64,000 nt of DNA from UBA10649 sp965278945. Lineage in GTDB: Bacteria > Actinomycetota > Actinomycetes > S36-B12. The notes under the pieces were generated by a model. It did no database searches and was not told where the DNA came from. It was given only the letters and a program-made list of their open reading frames with translations. A program made the position numbers and the translations under genes. The DNA lies in assembly GCA_965278945.1 (NCBI GenBank), contig OZ257128.1, positions 1,612,001 through 1,676,000 on the forward strand. The letters are read 5' to 3'. Of the stretch, positions 25,793 to 35,370 are shown piece after piece (position 1 is the first letter of the stretch; each line of letters opens with the position of its first letter).

Positions 25793-27730
25793 TTAGGCCT
25801 GGAGGTCTGCCGAACTCTCTACCTGAGCGGGCTGCCCGTCGGCACGGTGAGCGACCGCCTCGACGATCGAGCGCGAGATCTCCTGCGCGGTCAGTCCGCA
25901 CTCGACGAGAACCTCGGAGCGCTTGCCCTGCTCGAGGAACCTCTCGGGGATGCCAATATTGCGGACCGGGACCTCGATCCCGTTGTCGCGCAGCTGCTGG
26001 CTCACCGATGCACCGACCCCGCTGGTGCGGATGCCGTCCTCGACGACGACAACAAGGCGAGCGCAAGAGGCGAGCGGCACGAGCGAGTCGGGAAGTGGCT
26101 TCACCCAGACGGGATCGACGACGAGGACGCCGATGCCCTGCGCGCGAAGCCGCTCGGCAACGTCGATGCACAACTCGGCGAACGCGCCGATGCTGACGAT
26201 GAGCACATCGGGAGTGCCGGATTCGGCGAGCACGTCGTAGCCCGGCTCGCGTCGCAGCGAAGGGACCTTGGGACCGAGGGCGCCTTTGGGGAAGCGCACG
26301 ACCGTCGGCGCATCATCGATGGCTACGGCCTCGCGCAGCGACGAACGCAAGGTGGCCTCGTCGCGCGGGGCCGCGATGCGAAGGCCTGGGACGACCTGCA
26401 ACATCGCCATGTCCCACATGCCGTTATGGCTCGGGCCGTCGTCGCCGGTGACGCCGGCGCGGTCGAGCACGAACGTGACCCCAGCGTTGTGGAGGGCGCA
26501 GTCCATGAGCACCTGGTCGAAGGCGCGGTTGAGGAAGGTCGCGTAGAGCGCGATGACGGGGTGCAGTCCCCCGTACGCCATGCCCGCCGCCGAAGTGACC
26601 GCGTGCTGCTCGGCAATGCCGACGTCGTAGGTGCGATCGGGGAACACCTTCGCGAAGCGGTCCAGGCCAGTGGGCCCGAGCATCGCTGCGGTGATGGCGA
26701 CAACATCAGGACGCTCGTGGCCGATCGCGACCAGCTCGTCGGAGAACGCACCGGTCCACGTGGGTCCGCTGGCCTTGACCGGCAGCCCCGTCTCCGGGTC
26801 GAAGATCGGGACGCCGTGGAAGTGGTCGGCCTTGTCGAGCTCGGCGGGCCGGTAGCCGCGACCCTTCTGCGTGATCGCGTGCACGATGACGGGCCCGGGG
26901 AACGCCTTCGCGCGGGAGAGGGCGAACTCCATCTCCTGCTCGTCGTGACCGTCGATCGGGCCGATGTACTTCAGTCCGAGATCCTCGAAGAGTCCCTGGG
27001 GGGCAACGATGTCCTTGACGCCTTTCTTGAACCCGTGCAGCGCGCCGTAGACCGGCTCCCCCACGACGGGCGTCTGGCGCAGGACGCGCTTGCCCCACTT
27101 CATGAACTTCTCGTATCCGTGGGTGGTGCGCAGCGTCGCCAGGTGGTGCGCCATGCCGCCGATGGTCGGCGAGTAGGACCACGCGTTGTCGTTGACAACG
27201 ATGACCATCGGTCGGTCCGAGGTGGCGATGTTGTTCAGCGCCTCCCAGGCCATGCCACCGGTGAGCGCGCCGTCGCCGATGACGGCAACGACGTGCTGGC
27301 TGCCGAGGAGTCCGCGTCGCTCCCACGCCTTCGCGAGCCCGTCGGCATACGACAGCGCGGTCGACGCATGGCTGTTCTCGACGAGGTCGTGGGCGCTCTC
27401 GACCCGGCTCGGGTAGCCGGACAGGCCACCCTTCTGCTTCAGGGTGTCGAAGTCGCCGGAGCGGCCGGTGAGGATCTTGTGGACGTAGGCCTGATGGCCG
27501 GTGTCCCACACGATCATGTCGTCGGGAGAGCGGAAGACACGGTGCAGCGCGATGGTCATCTCGACGACGCCGAGGTTCGGGCCGAGGTGGCCGCCGGTGG
27601 CGGAGACCTTCTCGACGAGGAACTCGCGGATCTCCGCGGCCAGGGCCGGGAGCTGCTCTGGAGACAGCGCGCGCACGTCGCGAGGATCACGGATGCCTTC
27701 GATCAAGGTGGCTTCCTCTCGCTCCGGCAT
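25793..27730 (-). CDS. dxs: 1-deoxy-D-xylulose-5-phosphate synthase
   Basis: This 645-residue DXS has the thiamine-diphosphate site GDGALTGGMAWEALNN, the substrate loop GHQAYVHKILTGR with catalytic histidines nearby (SHASTALSYADG), and the transketolase-type glutamate in DVGIAEQHAVT. It condenses pyruvate with glyceraldehyde-3-phosphate to open the MEP isoprenoid pathway. It lies downstream of acnA and a small gene with a 12-bp gap, and PAP2 follows. In M. tuberculosis dxs is also close to the RNase D gene. Confidence 0.97.
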   Translation of the reverse strand: MPEREEATLIEGIRDPRDVRALSPEQLPALAAEIREFLVEKVSATGGHLGPNLGVVEMTIALHRVFRSPDDMIVWDTGHQAYVHKILTGRSGDFDTLKQKGGLSGYPSRVESAHDLVENSHASTALSYADGLAKAWERRGLLGSQHVVAVIGDGALTGGMAWEALNNIATSDRPMVIVVNDNAWSYSPTIGGMAHHLATLRTTHGYEKFMKWGKRVLRQTPVVGEPVYGALHGFKKGVKDIVAPQGLFEDLGLKYIGPIDGHDEQEMEFALSRAKAFPGPVIVHAITQKGRGYRPAELDKADHFHGVPIFDPETGLPVKASGPTWTGAFSDELVAIGHERPDVVAITAAMLGPTGLDRFAKVFPDRTYDVGIAEQHAVTSAAGMAYGGLHPVIALYATFLNRAFDQVLMDCALHNAGVTFVLDRAGVTGDDGPSHNGMWDMAMLQVVPGLRIAAPRDEATLRSSLREAVAIDDAPTVVRFPKGALGPKVPSLRREPGYDVLAESGTPDVLIVSIGAFAELCIDVAERLRAQGIGVLVVDPVWVKPLPDSLVPLASCARLVVVVEDGIRTSGVGASVSQQLRDNGIEVPVRNIGIPERFLEQGKRSEVLVECGLTAQEISRSIVEAVAHRADGQPAQVESSADLQA

Positions 27731-27742
27731 GACCTCCTGAGT

Positions 27743-28132
27743 CTAGGCGATGGGACCGTTTTGCACCGGATGACGAGCCCGTCGCGCGGCGTCGACCAGG
27801 GCGCCCTCCACGAGGGCCACCTCCCGCTGGACGCTCAGGAGCCGGGCTCCCTCGGCCTCGAGTGCCGACTGCACCACGGCGATCTGGTCGGGGCCTAGGT
27901 AGGCGGTCATCTCGACACGCGCTGAGGCGTAGGCCGCCCGCATTCCGTCTAGCTCGGCAGCGACGACATGGGCGACCACGCGCACGAGCGCGATCGGCAG
28001 GTGCCGCACCGGCGAGGACCGCAGGTCGGCGGGCGCGCGATCCAGCAGCCAGCCTGTCACCTTGTCGTCGAACTCCTCGGTGCCCGCTGGCGGCAGGTCA
28101 CGCGGCCACCCCGGCTGGTCCGCCCGCGCCAT
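27743..28132 (-). CDS. Conserved hypothetical protein between acnA and dxs
   Basis: This 129-residue protein is not assigned to a family I recognise. It has no signal peptide or membrane segment and is mostly helical, with a C-terminal helical stretch (IAVVQSALEAEGARLLSVQREVALVEGA) that may form a coiled coil. It lies 8 bp after acnA and 12 bp before dxs, so it is almost certainly in the same operon. The position suggests a housekeeping or regulatory role, but nothing in the sequence shows which. Confidence 0.7.
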   Translation of the reverse strand: MARADQPGWPRDLPPAGTEEFDDKVTGWLLDRAPADLRSSPVRHLPIALVRVVAHVVAAELDGMRAAYASARVEMTAYLGPDQIAVVQSALEAEGARLLSVQREVALVEGALVDAARRARHPVQNGPIA

Positions 28133-28140
28133 GCGTCCGC

Positions 28141-30798
28141 CTAGAGAAGCGAGCGGAGGACGAACTGGAGGATGCCGCCATGACGGTAGTAGTCGGCCTC
28201 GCCGGGAGTGTCGATGCGCACGAGTGCGGTGAACGCCACGGTGCGGCCGTCGAGCGCGGTTGCCTCGACCTCGACCTCGCGCGGCGTGACGCCATCGTTG
28301 AGCGCGGTGATGCCCCGGATCGTGAACTCCTCATCGCCCTGCAGGCCGAGCGAGGCCGCGTTGACGCCCTCGTGGAACTGCAGCGGGAGGACGCCCATGC
28401 CGATGAGGTTCGAGCGGTGAATGCGCTCGTACGACTCGGCGATGACGACTCGGACGCCGAGCAGCGCGGTGCCCTTGGCGGCCCAGTCGCGGCTCGAGCC
28501 CGACCCGTACTCCTTGCCGGCGAGGATCACCAGCGGGATGCCGTGGCTGGCGTAGGCCGACGCGGCATCGTAGATCGGGACCGTCTCCGTGTTCGGGTTG
28601 GTGAAGTCAACCGTGAACGGACCCTCGACGTCGTCGAGCATGAGGTTGCGCAGGCGGATGTTCGCGAACGTGCCGCGGATCATGACCTCGTGGTTGCCGC
28701 GACGCGAGCCGTAGGAGTTGAAGTCCTTGCGGTCCACGCCGTGCTCGGTGAGGTACTGACCGGCCGGGCTGTCGGGCTTGATCGAGCCGGCCGGGGAGAT
28801 GTGGTCGGTGGTGACGGAGTCGCCGAGCTTCAGCAGCACGCGGGCACCGAGGATGTCGGTGACCGGTGACGGCTGCGCCGACATGCCGTCGAAGTAGGGA
28901 GGCTTGCGAACGTAGGTGCTGTTCGCGTCCCACTCGAAGATGTCGCCGACGGGGGTCGGCAGCGACTGCCAGCGCTCGTCACCGGCGAACACGTCGGCGT
29001 AGCGGCGCGTGAACATCTCGGCGTCGATCGACGAGTCCATGACGGCCTGCACCTCGCGGGCGCTCGGCCAGATGTCGGCGAGGTAGACGGGGTTGCCGTC
29101 GGAGTCCATGCCGAGGGGGTCGCGGTCGATGTCGAGATCCATCGTGCCGGCGATCGCGTACGCGACCACGAGCGGCGGCGAGGCGAGGTAGTTCATCTTG
29201 ATGTCGGGGTTGATGCGTCCCTCGAAGTTGCGGTTGCCGGACAGCACAGACACGACCGCGAGGTCATGCTCGTTGACCGCTGCGGAGACCTCGGGGATGA
29301 GCGGGCCGGAGTTGCCGATGCACGTGGTGCAGCCGTAGCCGACGATGTCGAAGCCCAGCTTCTCCAGGTAGGGCAGCAGTCCCGAGCGCTCGTAGTAGTC
29401 GGTGACCACCTTCGAGCCTGGGGCCAGGGTGGTCTTGACCCACGGCTTGCGGGTCAGGCCGCGCTCGACGGCCTTCTTCGCCAGCAGGCCGGCTCCGAGC
29501 ATGACCGACGGGTTGGACGTGTTGGTGCATGACGTGATGGCCGCGATAACGACGGCGCCGTGGCCGATTGCGGCCTCCTCGCCGTCGATCACGATCGGGG
29601 CGATCGTCGCGGGCGTCTTCGTGTAGGCATCGAGGGCGGTGAGGAACGAGGACTTGGCCTCCGAGAGCAGCACGCGATCCTGCGGGCGCTTCGGGCCCGC
29701 GATCGACGGCACGATGGTCGACAGGTCCAGCTGCATGTACTCCGAGTAGACGGGCTCGCTCGCAGCGTCATGCCACAGGCCCTGCTCCTTGGCGTACGCC
29801 TCGACCAGCGCGATCTGCTGCTCGCTGCGGCCGGTCAGGCGCAGGTAGTCGGTGGTGGCGTCGTCGATGGGGAAGATGGCAACAGTGCTGCCGTACTCCG
29901 GGCTCATGTTGCCGATCGTCGCCCGGTTGGCGAGCGGCACGGCGGAGACGCCGTCTCCGTAGAACTCGACGAACTTGCCGACGACGCCGTGCTTGCGCAG
30001 CATCTCGGTGATCGTCAGGACGAGGTCGGTCGCGGTGGCACCCTGCGGGAGCTCGCCGGTGAGCTTGAAGCCGACGACGCGCGGGATAAGCATCGACACG
30101 GGCTGGCCGAGCATCGCGGCCTCGGCCTCGATGCCGCCCACGCCCCAGCCGAGCACGCCCAGGCCGTTGACCATCGTGGTGTGCGAGTCGGTGCCGACGA
30201 CGGTGTCCGGGTAGGCCTGCCCGCGGCGGGCCATGATGACGCGGGCGAGGTTCTCGATGTTGACCTGATGCACGATGCCGGTGCCCGGGGGCACGACCTT
30301 GAACTCGTCGAACGCGTCCTGGCCCCAGCGCAGGAACTGGTAGCGCTCGAAGTTGCGCTCGTACTCAAGGTCGACGTTGCGCTGCTCGGCATCGGGCATG
30401 TTAAAGAAGTCGGCGATGACCGAGTGGTCGATGACCAGCTCGGCAGGAGCGAGCGGCTCGATCTTGGACGGGTCTCCCCCGAGCTCGGTCACGGCCTCGC
30501 GCATGGTGGCGAGGTCGACGACGACCGGGACGCCGGTGAAGTCCTGCATGACCACGCGGGCCGGGGTGAACTGGATCTCGTCGGTCGGCTCGGCGGACGG
30601 GTCCCAGGCGCCGATCGCCGCGATGGTCTCGTGCGTGACGTTGGCACCGTCCTCGGTGCGCAGCAGGTTCTCCAGGAGCACCTTGTGGGTGAACGGAAGC
30701 CGCGAGGAGCCCTCGACGGCGGAGATGCGGAAGATCTCGTAGGACTCGGCGCCCACCTCGAGGGTGCCGCGCGATCCGAAGGTGTCCTTGCTGGCCAC
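28141..30798 (-). CDS. acnA: Aconitate hydratase A
   Basis: This 885-residue aconitase isomerises citrate to isocitrate in the TCA cycle and has the normal AcnA length. The 4Fe-4S cysteines are visible in ITSCTNTSNPSVM and YGCTTCIGNSGPL, with the catalytic swivel domain at the C-terminus (YGSRRGNHEVMIRGTF and EYGSGSSRDWAAKG). I chose the GTG at 30798, preceded by GAGGAG, over the upstream frame that would translate the palindromic operator. An 18-bp perfect palindrome sits about 30 bp upstream. Confidence 0.96.
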   Translation of the reverse strand: MASKDTFGSRGTLEVGAESYEIFRISAVEGSSRLPFTHKVLLENLLRTEDGANVTHETIAAIGAWDPSAEPTDEIQFTPARVVMQDFTGVPVVVDLATMREAVTELGGDPSKIEPLAPAELVIDHSVIADFFNMPDAEQRNVDLEYERNFERYQFLRWGQDAFDEFKVVPPGTGIVHQVNIENLARVIMARRGQAYPDTVVGTDSHTTMVNGLGVLGWGVGGIEAEAAMLGQPVSMLIPRVVGFKLTGELPQGATATDLVLTITEMLRKHGVVGKFVEFYGDGVSAVPLANRATIGNMSPEYGSTVAIFPIDDATTDYLRLTGRSEQQIALVEAYAKEQGLWHDAASEPVYSEYMQLDLSTIVPSIAGPKRPQDRVLLSEAKSSFLTALDAYTKTPATIAPIVIDGEEAAIGHGAVVIAAITSCTNTSNPSVMLGAGLLAKKAVERGLTRKPWVKTTLAPGSKVVTDYYERSGLLPYLEKLGFDIVGYGCTTCIGNSGPLIPEVSAAVNEHDLAVVSVLSGNRNFEGRINPDIKMNYLASPPLVVAYAIAGTMDLDIDRDPLGMDSDGNPVYLADIWPSAREVQAVMDSSIDAEMFTRRYADVFAGDERWQSLPTPVGDIFEWDANSTYVRKPPYFDGMSAQPSPVTDILGARVLLKLGDSVTTDHISPAGSIKPDSPAGQYLTEHGVDRKDFNSYGSRRGNHEVMIRGTFANIRLRNLMLDDVEGPFTVDFTNPNTETVPIYDAASAYASHGIPLVILAGKEYGSGSSRDWAAKGTALLGVRVVIAESYERIHRSNLIGMGVLPLQFHEGVNAASLGLQGDEEFTIRGITALNDGVTPREVEVEATALDGRTVAFTALVRIDTPGEADYYRHGGILQFVLRSLL

Positions 30799-30826
30799 GG
30801 GCGTTCTCCTCAGGTCGTTCCCAAAG

Positions 30827-30844
30827 TATCTTGACGTCAAGATA
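30827..30844. promoter_or_regulatory. 18-bp perfect palindrome upstream of acnA (candidate operator)
   Basis: TATCTTGAC-GTCAAGATA is a perfect 18-bp palindrome located 29 bp upstream of the acnA start codon. It contains TTGACG, so it may overlap the -35 element. It is an AT-richer island in GC-rich sequence, which strengthens the case for function. It would suit a dimeric repressor controlling aconitase; the regulator is not encoded nearby and cannot be named from sequence. Confidence 0.65.
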
Positions 30845-30887
30845 TCTCATTACCGGCCAGGTTTCGACCGGACCCCTCGATCGTTAT

Positions 30888-32069
30888 CTAGCTGAGTCTC
30901 ACCAGCCGGGCGACGGTCTCGAAGTGGTGTGTCATGGGGAACGCGTCAAAGGCGCGGACCTCGTCCAGACGGTAGCCGCGCTCGGCGAACAACGCCACGT
31001 CCCGTCCCAGGGCGACCGGGTCGCAGGCGACATAGACAACAACCGGGGGCGCGTGATCGGCAATGGCGTTGACGACGTCCGCGCCCGCCCCGGCCCTCGG
31101 CGGATCGAGGACGACGCCGTCCGGCGACTGCCCCACCGGCTTGTTGCGCAGCCAGCGAATGACGTCCTGCGTGTGCAGCCTGACTTGCGGCAGGTCGTAC
31201 AGCGCACGCCGCCCCTCGCGGATCGACTCGTGCGAGAGCTCGACCGCGTCGATCCGCCCGGCCTCGCCCACGCGCTCGGCGAGTGCTGCCGATAGCAGTC
31301 CGGCTCCGCAGTAGAGGTCCCACCAGGTCTGGCCCGCCTGCGGCCTGCCCTGCGCGAGCACCTCGGCCTGCAAGGCACCGGCGAGCGCGGGATGCACCTG
31401 CCAGAAGCTGGCTGCGGAAGTCCGCCACTCGCGTCCGTTCACCTGCTGCCGCACGCGGTCGTGGCCGCGCCCGACCTGGCCGTCGGATCCGAGCGCGACG
31501 GCGACCTCGTCGGCATCGCCCGGCGCCGGCTCGATGTCCTTCACGTCGAGTCCCGGTGCGGCGAGGAGGCACGAGTCGACGGGCACGACGCGATGCCGTC
31601 TGTGGGCGCGAAGGCCCATGTCGCCGCTGCGGGTGACGCCCCACCGCATGCGCGTGCGCCAGTGGAGCCCGTCCGGCGCACCGGGCAGCTCCTCGACCGT
31701 GACGCGGTCCGCGAAATCGTTGACCTTGCCGAAGCGGGTGAGGGCGTCGACGAGAACGGTGGTCTTGAGCGCGCGCTGCGTCGTCAGGCCGACGTGCTGG
31801 AAGTCGCACCCCCCGCAGGCATCGGGCCGGGCCCACGGGCACGGCGCGGTAACTCGGTCCGGCGATGCAGTGATGACTTCGACAGCATCCGCGCGGACGA
31901 TGCGCTTGTTGACCTCGGTGACCCGAACGCGCACGGACTCCCCCGGCAGGGCGTGGCGGACGAACAGGGTGCGGCCATCGGAGTGCGCGATGACGTGGCC
32001 GCCATGCGCGATCGACCCGGTCTCGACGATCCGCTCGTCGCCTACGCCGAGTGCGGGCGCGTCGGTCAT
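30888..32069 (-). CDS. TRAM-domain class I SAM-dependent RNA methyltransferase (RlmD/TrmA family)
   Basis: This 393-residue protein has an N-terminal TRAM RNA-binding domain (about residues 12-66), then cysteines C77, C85 and C88 (CPWARPDACGGCDFQH) that with a later cysteine (VDSCLL) suit a 4Fe-4S cluster. The SAM domain has DLYCGAGLLSAALA and the catalytic cysteine in YVACDPVALGRD. It should methylate C5 of a uridine in rRNA or tRNA. It matches the position of Rv2689c beside the APC transporter gene, from which it is separated by 3 bp. Confidence 0.9.
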   Translation of the reverse strand: MTDAPALGVGDERIVETGSIAHGGHVIAHSDGRTLFVRHALPGESVRVRVTEVNKRIVRADAVEVITASPDRVTAPCPWARPDACGGCDFQHVGLTTQRALKTTVLVDALTRFGKVNDFADRVTVEELPGAPDGLHWRTRMRWGVTRSGDMGLRAHRRHRVVPVDSCLLAAPGLDVKDIEPAPGDADEVAVALGSDGQVGRGHDRVRQQVNGREWRTSAASFWQVHPALAGALQAEVLAQGRPQAGQTWWDLYCGAGLLSAALAERVGEAGRIDAVELSHESIREGRRALYDLPQVRLHTQDVIRWLRNKPVGQSPDGVVLDPPRAGAGADVVNAIADHAPPVVVYVACDPVALGRDVALFAERGYRLDEVRAFDAFPMTHHFETVARLVRLS

Positions 32070-32072
32070 GCG

Positions 32073-34004
32073 TCAGTCCTCGCGGTCGGCGGCGAGCTCG
32101 CTCGACTTCAACTGCCACGGCACGCTCGTGACCATGACACCCGGCGTGAACAGCAGTCGGCTCTTCAGGCGCAGCGCCGACTGGTTGTGGAGCAGGTGCT
32201 CCCACCAGCGCCCGACGACGTACTCAGGGATGTAGACCGTGATGAGGTCATTCGGGTTGTCCGACTTCAGCGTGCGAACGTAGTCGAGGATCGGCCTGGT
32301 GATCTCGCGATATGGCGAGGCGAGCACCTTCAGAGTCACGGGGATGTCGCGACGCTCCCACTCGGACTGCAGGCGCGCGGTGTCCTCGCTGTCGACGTCG
32401 ACGGTGATCGCCTCGAGCACAGTGGGGCGCGTCGCACGCGCGTACATGAGCGCGCGCATCGTCGGCTTGTGGAGCTTCGACACGAGCACCAGCACGTGCA
32501 CGCGCGTCGGTAGTGTCATCATCTCGCGGTCGACGGCCATGATCTCCGTGCTCACGCGCTCGTAGTGTTTATGAATGCCACGCATCAGCAGGAAGATCAG
32601 CGGCATGGCGATCACGACGATCCATGCGCCCTTGGTGAACTTGGTGACGAGAACGATGATGAGAACCGACGTGGTCATGACCAGGCCGAAGGCGTTGATG
32701 ACGCGCGATCGCATCATGCGGCGACGCTCGCCGGGTTCGGTCTCCGAGCGAAGGTGCCGAGTCCAGTGCTTGACCATGCCGAGCTGGCTCAGGCTGAACG
32801 ACACGAAGACGCCGAGGATGTAGAGGTTGATCAGGCCGCTGACCGAGGCCTGGTAGGCGATGACGAGGATGATCGCCATCGCCGCGAGGCTGAGGATGCC
32901 GTTGCTGAACGCCAGGCGGTCACCGCGGGTGTGCAGCTGACGCGGCAGGTAGCCGTCCTTCGCGAGCACAGAGCCGAGCACCGGGAATCCGTTGAACGCG
33001 GTGTTGGCGGCCAGCGCCAGGATCACCGCGGTGGCAAGGGCGATCACGAGCACCGCCCACGGCATGCCGCTGAAGACCGCGTCGGCGATCTGCACGATGA
33101 CCGTTTTCTGCGACTGTCCTGGCGGAAGCCCGATGAGCTCGTCGTTGTGGAGCGTCACGTGCACGTTCGTCTTCAGTGCCAGCCACGTGATGCCGGCGAA
33201 CATGGACATCGAGATGACGCCGAGCAGAAGCAAGGTGGTTGCCGCGTTCTTCGACTTCGGCTTCTTAAAAGCAGGGACGCCGTTGGAGATGGCCTCGATG
33301 CCCGTCAGGGCCGTCGTGCCGCTGGAGAAGGCGCGCGCGACGAGGAAGATGAGCGCGAGCCCAGTGAATGACTGCTCGGCGACGATCTGCCAGGTCGCGC
33401 TCTCCGCCTGGATGTCCTCGCCCATCGCGAGCTGGATGGCCGCCGAGCCGATCATGATGAAGATCGACGCGATGAAGAAGTAGACCGGAATCGCGAAGAA
33501 TGCTCCCGACTCCTTGACCCCTCGCAGGTTGAGCAGGGAGATGACGACGATCAGGCCGACCGCGAACCAGACGCTGTGGTGCTCGACGAAGGGAATAGTC
33601 GACCCGAGGTTCTCCACGGCGGCGGAGATCGACACCGCGACGGTCAGGACGTAGTCAATGAGCAGCGCGCTCGCGACGAAGACACCCCAGTTGGGACCGA
33701 GGTTCTTCGAGACGACCTCGTAGTCGCCGCCACCGCTGGGGTACGCGTGCACGTTCTGCCGGTACGACGCGACGACCGTGAAGTAGATGATGACGACGCC
33801 GAGCGCGATCCACGGCCCGTAGATGTACAGCGAGGACCCGCCGAGCGCCAGGGTGATGAGGATCTCCTGGGTCGCGTACGCGTTCGATGACAGCGCGTCG
33901 CTCGCGAACACCGGCAAGGCGATTCGCTTGGGAAGCAGAGTGTCGCCGAGTCGCTCGCTGCGCAGCGCTCGTCCAAGGAATACGCGCTTGACCACATCCG
34001 ACAT
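32073..34004 (-). CDS. kimA: APC-superfamily potassium importer, KimA-like
   Basis: This protein of about 643 residues has 12 membrane segments and a cytoplasmic C-terminal domain. Motifs shared with Bacillus KimA (YdaO) are SDALSSNAYATQEIL (from residue 35), SYRQNVHAYPSGGG, DYVLTVAVSISA, AFSSGTTALTGIEAISNGVPAFK, GDRLAFSNGI and, at the end, LLHNQSALRLKSRLLF. KimA is a proton-coupled, c-di-AMP-inhibited K+ importer. Divergence from two RCK genes supports a potassium role. The start is ATG 34004 or GTG 34010; neither has a clear ribosome site. The alternative is a generic amino-acid permease, as homologues such as Rv2690c are often labelled. Confidence 0.82.
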   Translation of the reverse strand: MSDVVKRVFLGRALRSERLGDTLLPKRIALPVFASDALSSNAYATQEILITLALGGSSLYIYGPWIALGVVIIYFTVVASYRQNVHAYPSGGGDYEVVSKNLGPNWGVFVASALLIDYVLTVAVSISAAVENLGSTIPFVEHHSVWFAVGLIVVISLLNLRGVKESGAFFAIPVYFFIASIFIMIGSAAIQLAMGEDIQAESATWQIVAEQSFTGLALIFLVARAFSSGTTALTGIEAISNGVPAFKKPKSKNAATTLLLLGVISMSMFAGITWLALKTNVHVTLHNDELIGLPPGQSQKTVIVQIADAVFSGMPWAVLVIALATAVILALAANTAFNGFPVLGSVLAKDGYLPRQLHTRGDRLAFSNGILSLAAMAIILVIAYQASVSGLINLYILGVFVSFSLSQLGMVKHWTRHLRSETEPGERRRMMRSRVINAFGLVMTTSVLIIVLVTKFTKGAWIVVIAMPLIFLLMRGIHKHYERVSTEIMAVDREMMTLPTRVHVLVLVSKLHKPTMRALMYARATRPTVLEAITVDVDSEDTARLQSEWERRDIPVTLKVLASPYREITRPILDYVRTLKSDNPNDLITVYIPEYVVGRWWEHLLHNQSALRLKSRLLFTPGVMVTSVPWQLKSSELAADRED

Positions 34005-34048
34005 CGACACGCCGCGAGCCTAATGCCCGGTGCGTGTAGCGTTCGACC

Positions 34049-34711
34049 GTGCACATCGTGATCCTTGGCTGCGGCCGCGTCGGGTCACTGCTGGCGCACC
34101 GCCTCGACGAGATGGGCCATTCGGTGGCCATCGTCGACCAGGAGCCGGACGCATTCCGCAAGCTCGGCCCGGAGTTCAAGGGCCAGACCGTCAAGGGCGT
34201 CGGCTTCGACCGGGAAACCCTGGAATCCGCCGGAATCGAGCGCGCGCACGCCTTCGCCGCCGTGAGCAGCGGCGATAACAGCAATATCCTCGCCGCGCGC
34301 GTGGCCCGCGAGACCTACGGCGTCGAGCAGGTCGTCGCCCGCATCTACGACCCTCGCCGCGCCGAGGTCTACCAGCGCCTGGGCATCCCCACCGTCGCCA
34401 CGGTCTCGTGGACGGCCGAGCAGATCATGCGCCGGCTCATTCCTCTCGGCGCGCAGTCGGAATACCAGGATCCCAGCGGTTCGGTGATGCTTGCCGAGGT
34501 GCATGTCGGCGAGAAGTGGATCGGCAAGAGCGCAAGGGAGCTGGAGGCTACGTCCGGCGCCCGGCTGGCCTTCATCACGCGATACGGCACCGCGTTCGTC
34601 CCAACCGACGAATCCGTCATCCAGGACGGCGACATCGTGCACGCGATCTTCGAGAAGGACACGCGCGAGCGCATCGAGCTCGCCTTCGAGAGCGGGCCGG
34701 TGGCCAGCTGA
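34049..34711 (+). CDS. RCK/TrkA potassium-regulatory protein (CeoB-like)
   Basis: This 220-residue protein has an N-terminal Rossmann RCK domain (HIVILGCGRVGSLLAHRLDEMGHSVAIVD, with the acidic D ending strand 2) and a C-terminal RCK_C domain from about residue 140 (MLAEVHVGEKWIGKSARELE). Such proteins bind nucleotides (NAD/ATP/ADP, and c-di-AMP in RCK_C) and gate K+ channels or transporters. It is orthologous in position to M. tuberculosis ceoB. The GTG start is 34049; the stop overlaps the next RCK gene by 1 bp. Confidence 0.88.
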   Translation: MHIVILGCGRVGSLLAHRLDEMGHSVAIVDQEPDAFRKLGPEFKGQTVKGVGFDRETLESAGIERAHAFAAVSSGDNSNILAARVARETYGVEQVVARIYDPRRAEVYQRLGIPTVATVSWTAEQIMRRLIPLGAQSEYQDPSGSVMLAEVHVGEKWIGKSARELEATSGARLAFITRYGTAFVPTDESVIQDGDIVHAIFEKDTRERIELAFESGPVAS

Positions 34712-35370
34712 TGCGCGTCGCCATAGCGGGAGCCGGCAAGGTCGGGCGAGCCATCGCGCGCGAGCTCGTCGGCAACGGTCACCAGGTTCTCCTCATCGAT
34801 CGCGACGCGCAGCTCGCGCGCCCCGGAATCGTCGAGGGCGCCGACACCCTGCTCGCCGATGCGTGCGAGATCTCCGCATTGGACGAGGCGATGCTGTCGC
34901 AGTGCCAGGTCGTGGTCGCGGCGACGGGCGACGACAAGGTCAACCTGGTCGTGTCCCTCCTCGCCAAGACCGAGTACGGGGTTCCCCGGGTCGTCGCGCG
35001 CGTGAACCATCCCAAGAACGAGTGGATGTTCGACGAGTCCTGGGGCGTCGACGTCGCCGTGTCCACTCCGCGCATGCTCTCCGCGCTCGTCGAGGAAGCC
35101 GTCAGTGTCGGTGATCTCGTGCGACTGTTCACCTTCCGCCAGGGCGACGCGAACCTCGTCGAGATCACGCTGTCGACCGACTCCCCCGTTGTCGGCGCGC
35201 GCGTCGGCGACCAGAACTGGCCGACCGACACCGCACTCGTCGCGATCGTCAGAGGTCCGCGTGTGTTCGCTCCGTCGGCCGATGATCCTCTAGATGCGGG
35301 CGACGAACTGCTGTTCGTCGCGTCACCTGATCAAGAGGGCGAGCTGCAGCGCCTGCTCGGTCACGCCTGA
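34711..35370 (+). CDS. RCK/TrkA potassium-regulatory protein (CeoC-like)
   Basis: This 219-residue second RCK protein has VAIAGAGKVGRAIARELVGNGHQVLLIDRD at the N-terminus and an RCK_C domain from about residue 140 (LVEITLSTDSPVVGARVGDQ). Together with the upstream gene it likely makes a hetero- or mixed octameric gating ring for K+ uptake. No TrkH/KtrB-type pore gene is near, so the target may be the adjacent KimA-like transporter or a distant channel. Its end overlaps the convergent DUF3159 gene by 10 bp. Confidence 0.88.
   Translation: MRVAIAGAGKVGRAIARELVGNGHQVLLIDRDAQLARPGIVEGADTLLADACEISALDEAMLSQCQVVVAATGDDKVNLVVSLLAKTEYGVPRVVARVNHPKNEWMFDESWGVDVAVSTPRMLSALVEEAVSVGDLVRLFTFRQGDANLVEITLSTDSPVVGARVGDQNWPTDTALVAIVRGPRVFAPSADDPLDAGDELLFVASPDQEGELQRLLGHA

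Noticed and set aside
25847..27898. A 683-codon forward open frame across dxs
   Set aside because: The reverse strand encodes a complete DXS; long antisense frames are expected at this GC content.
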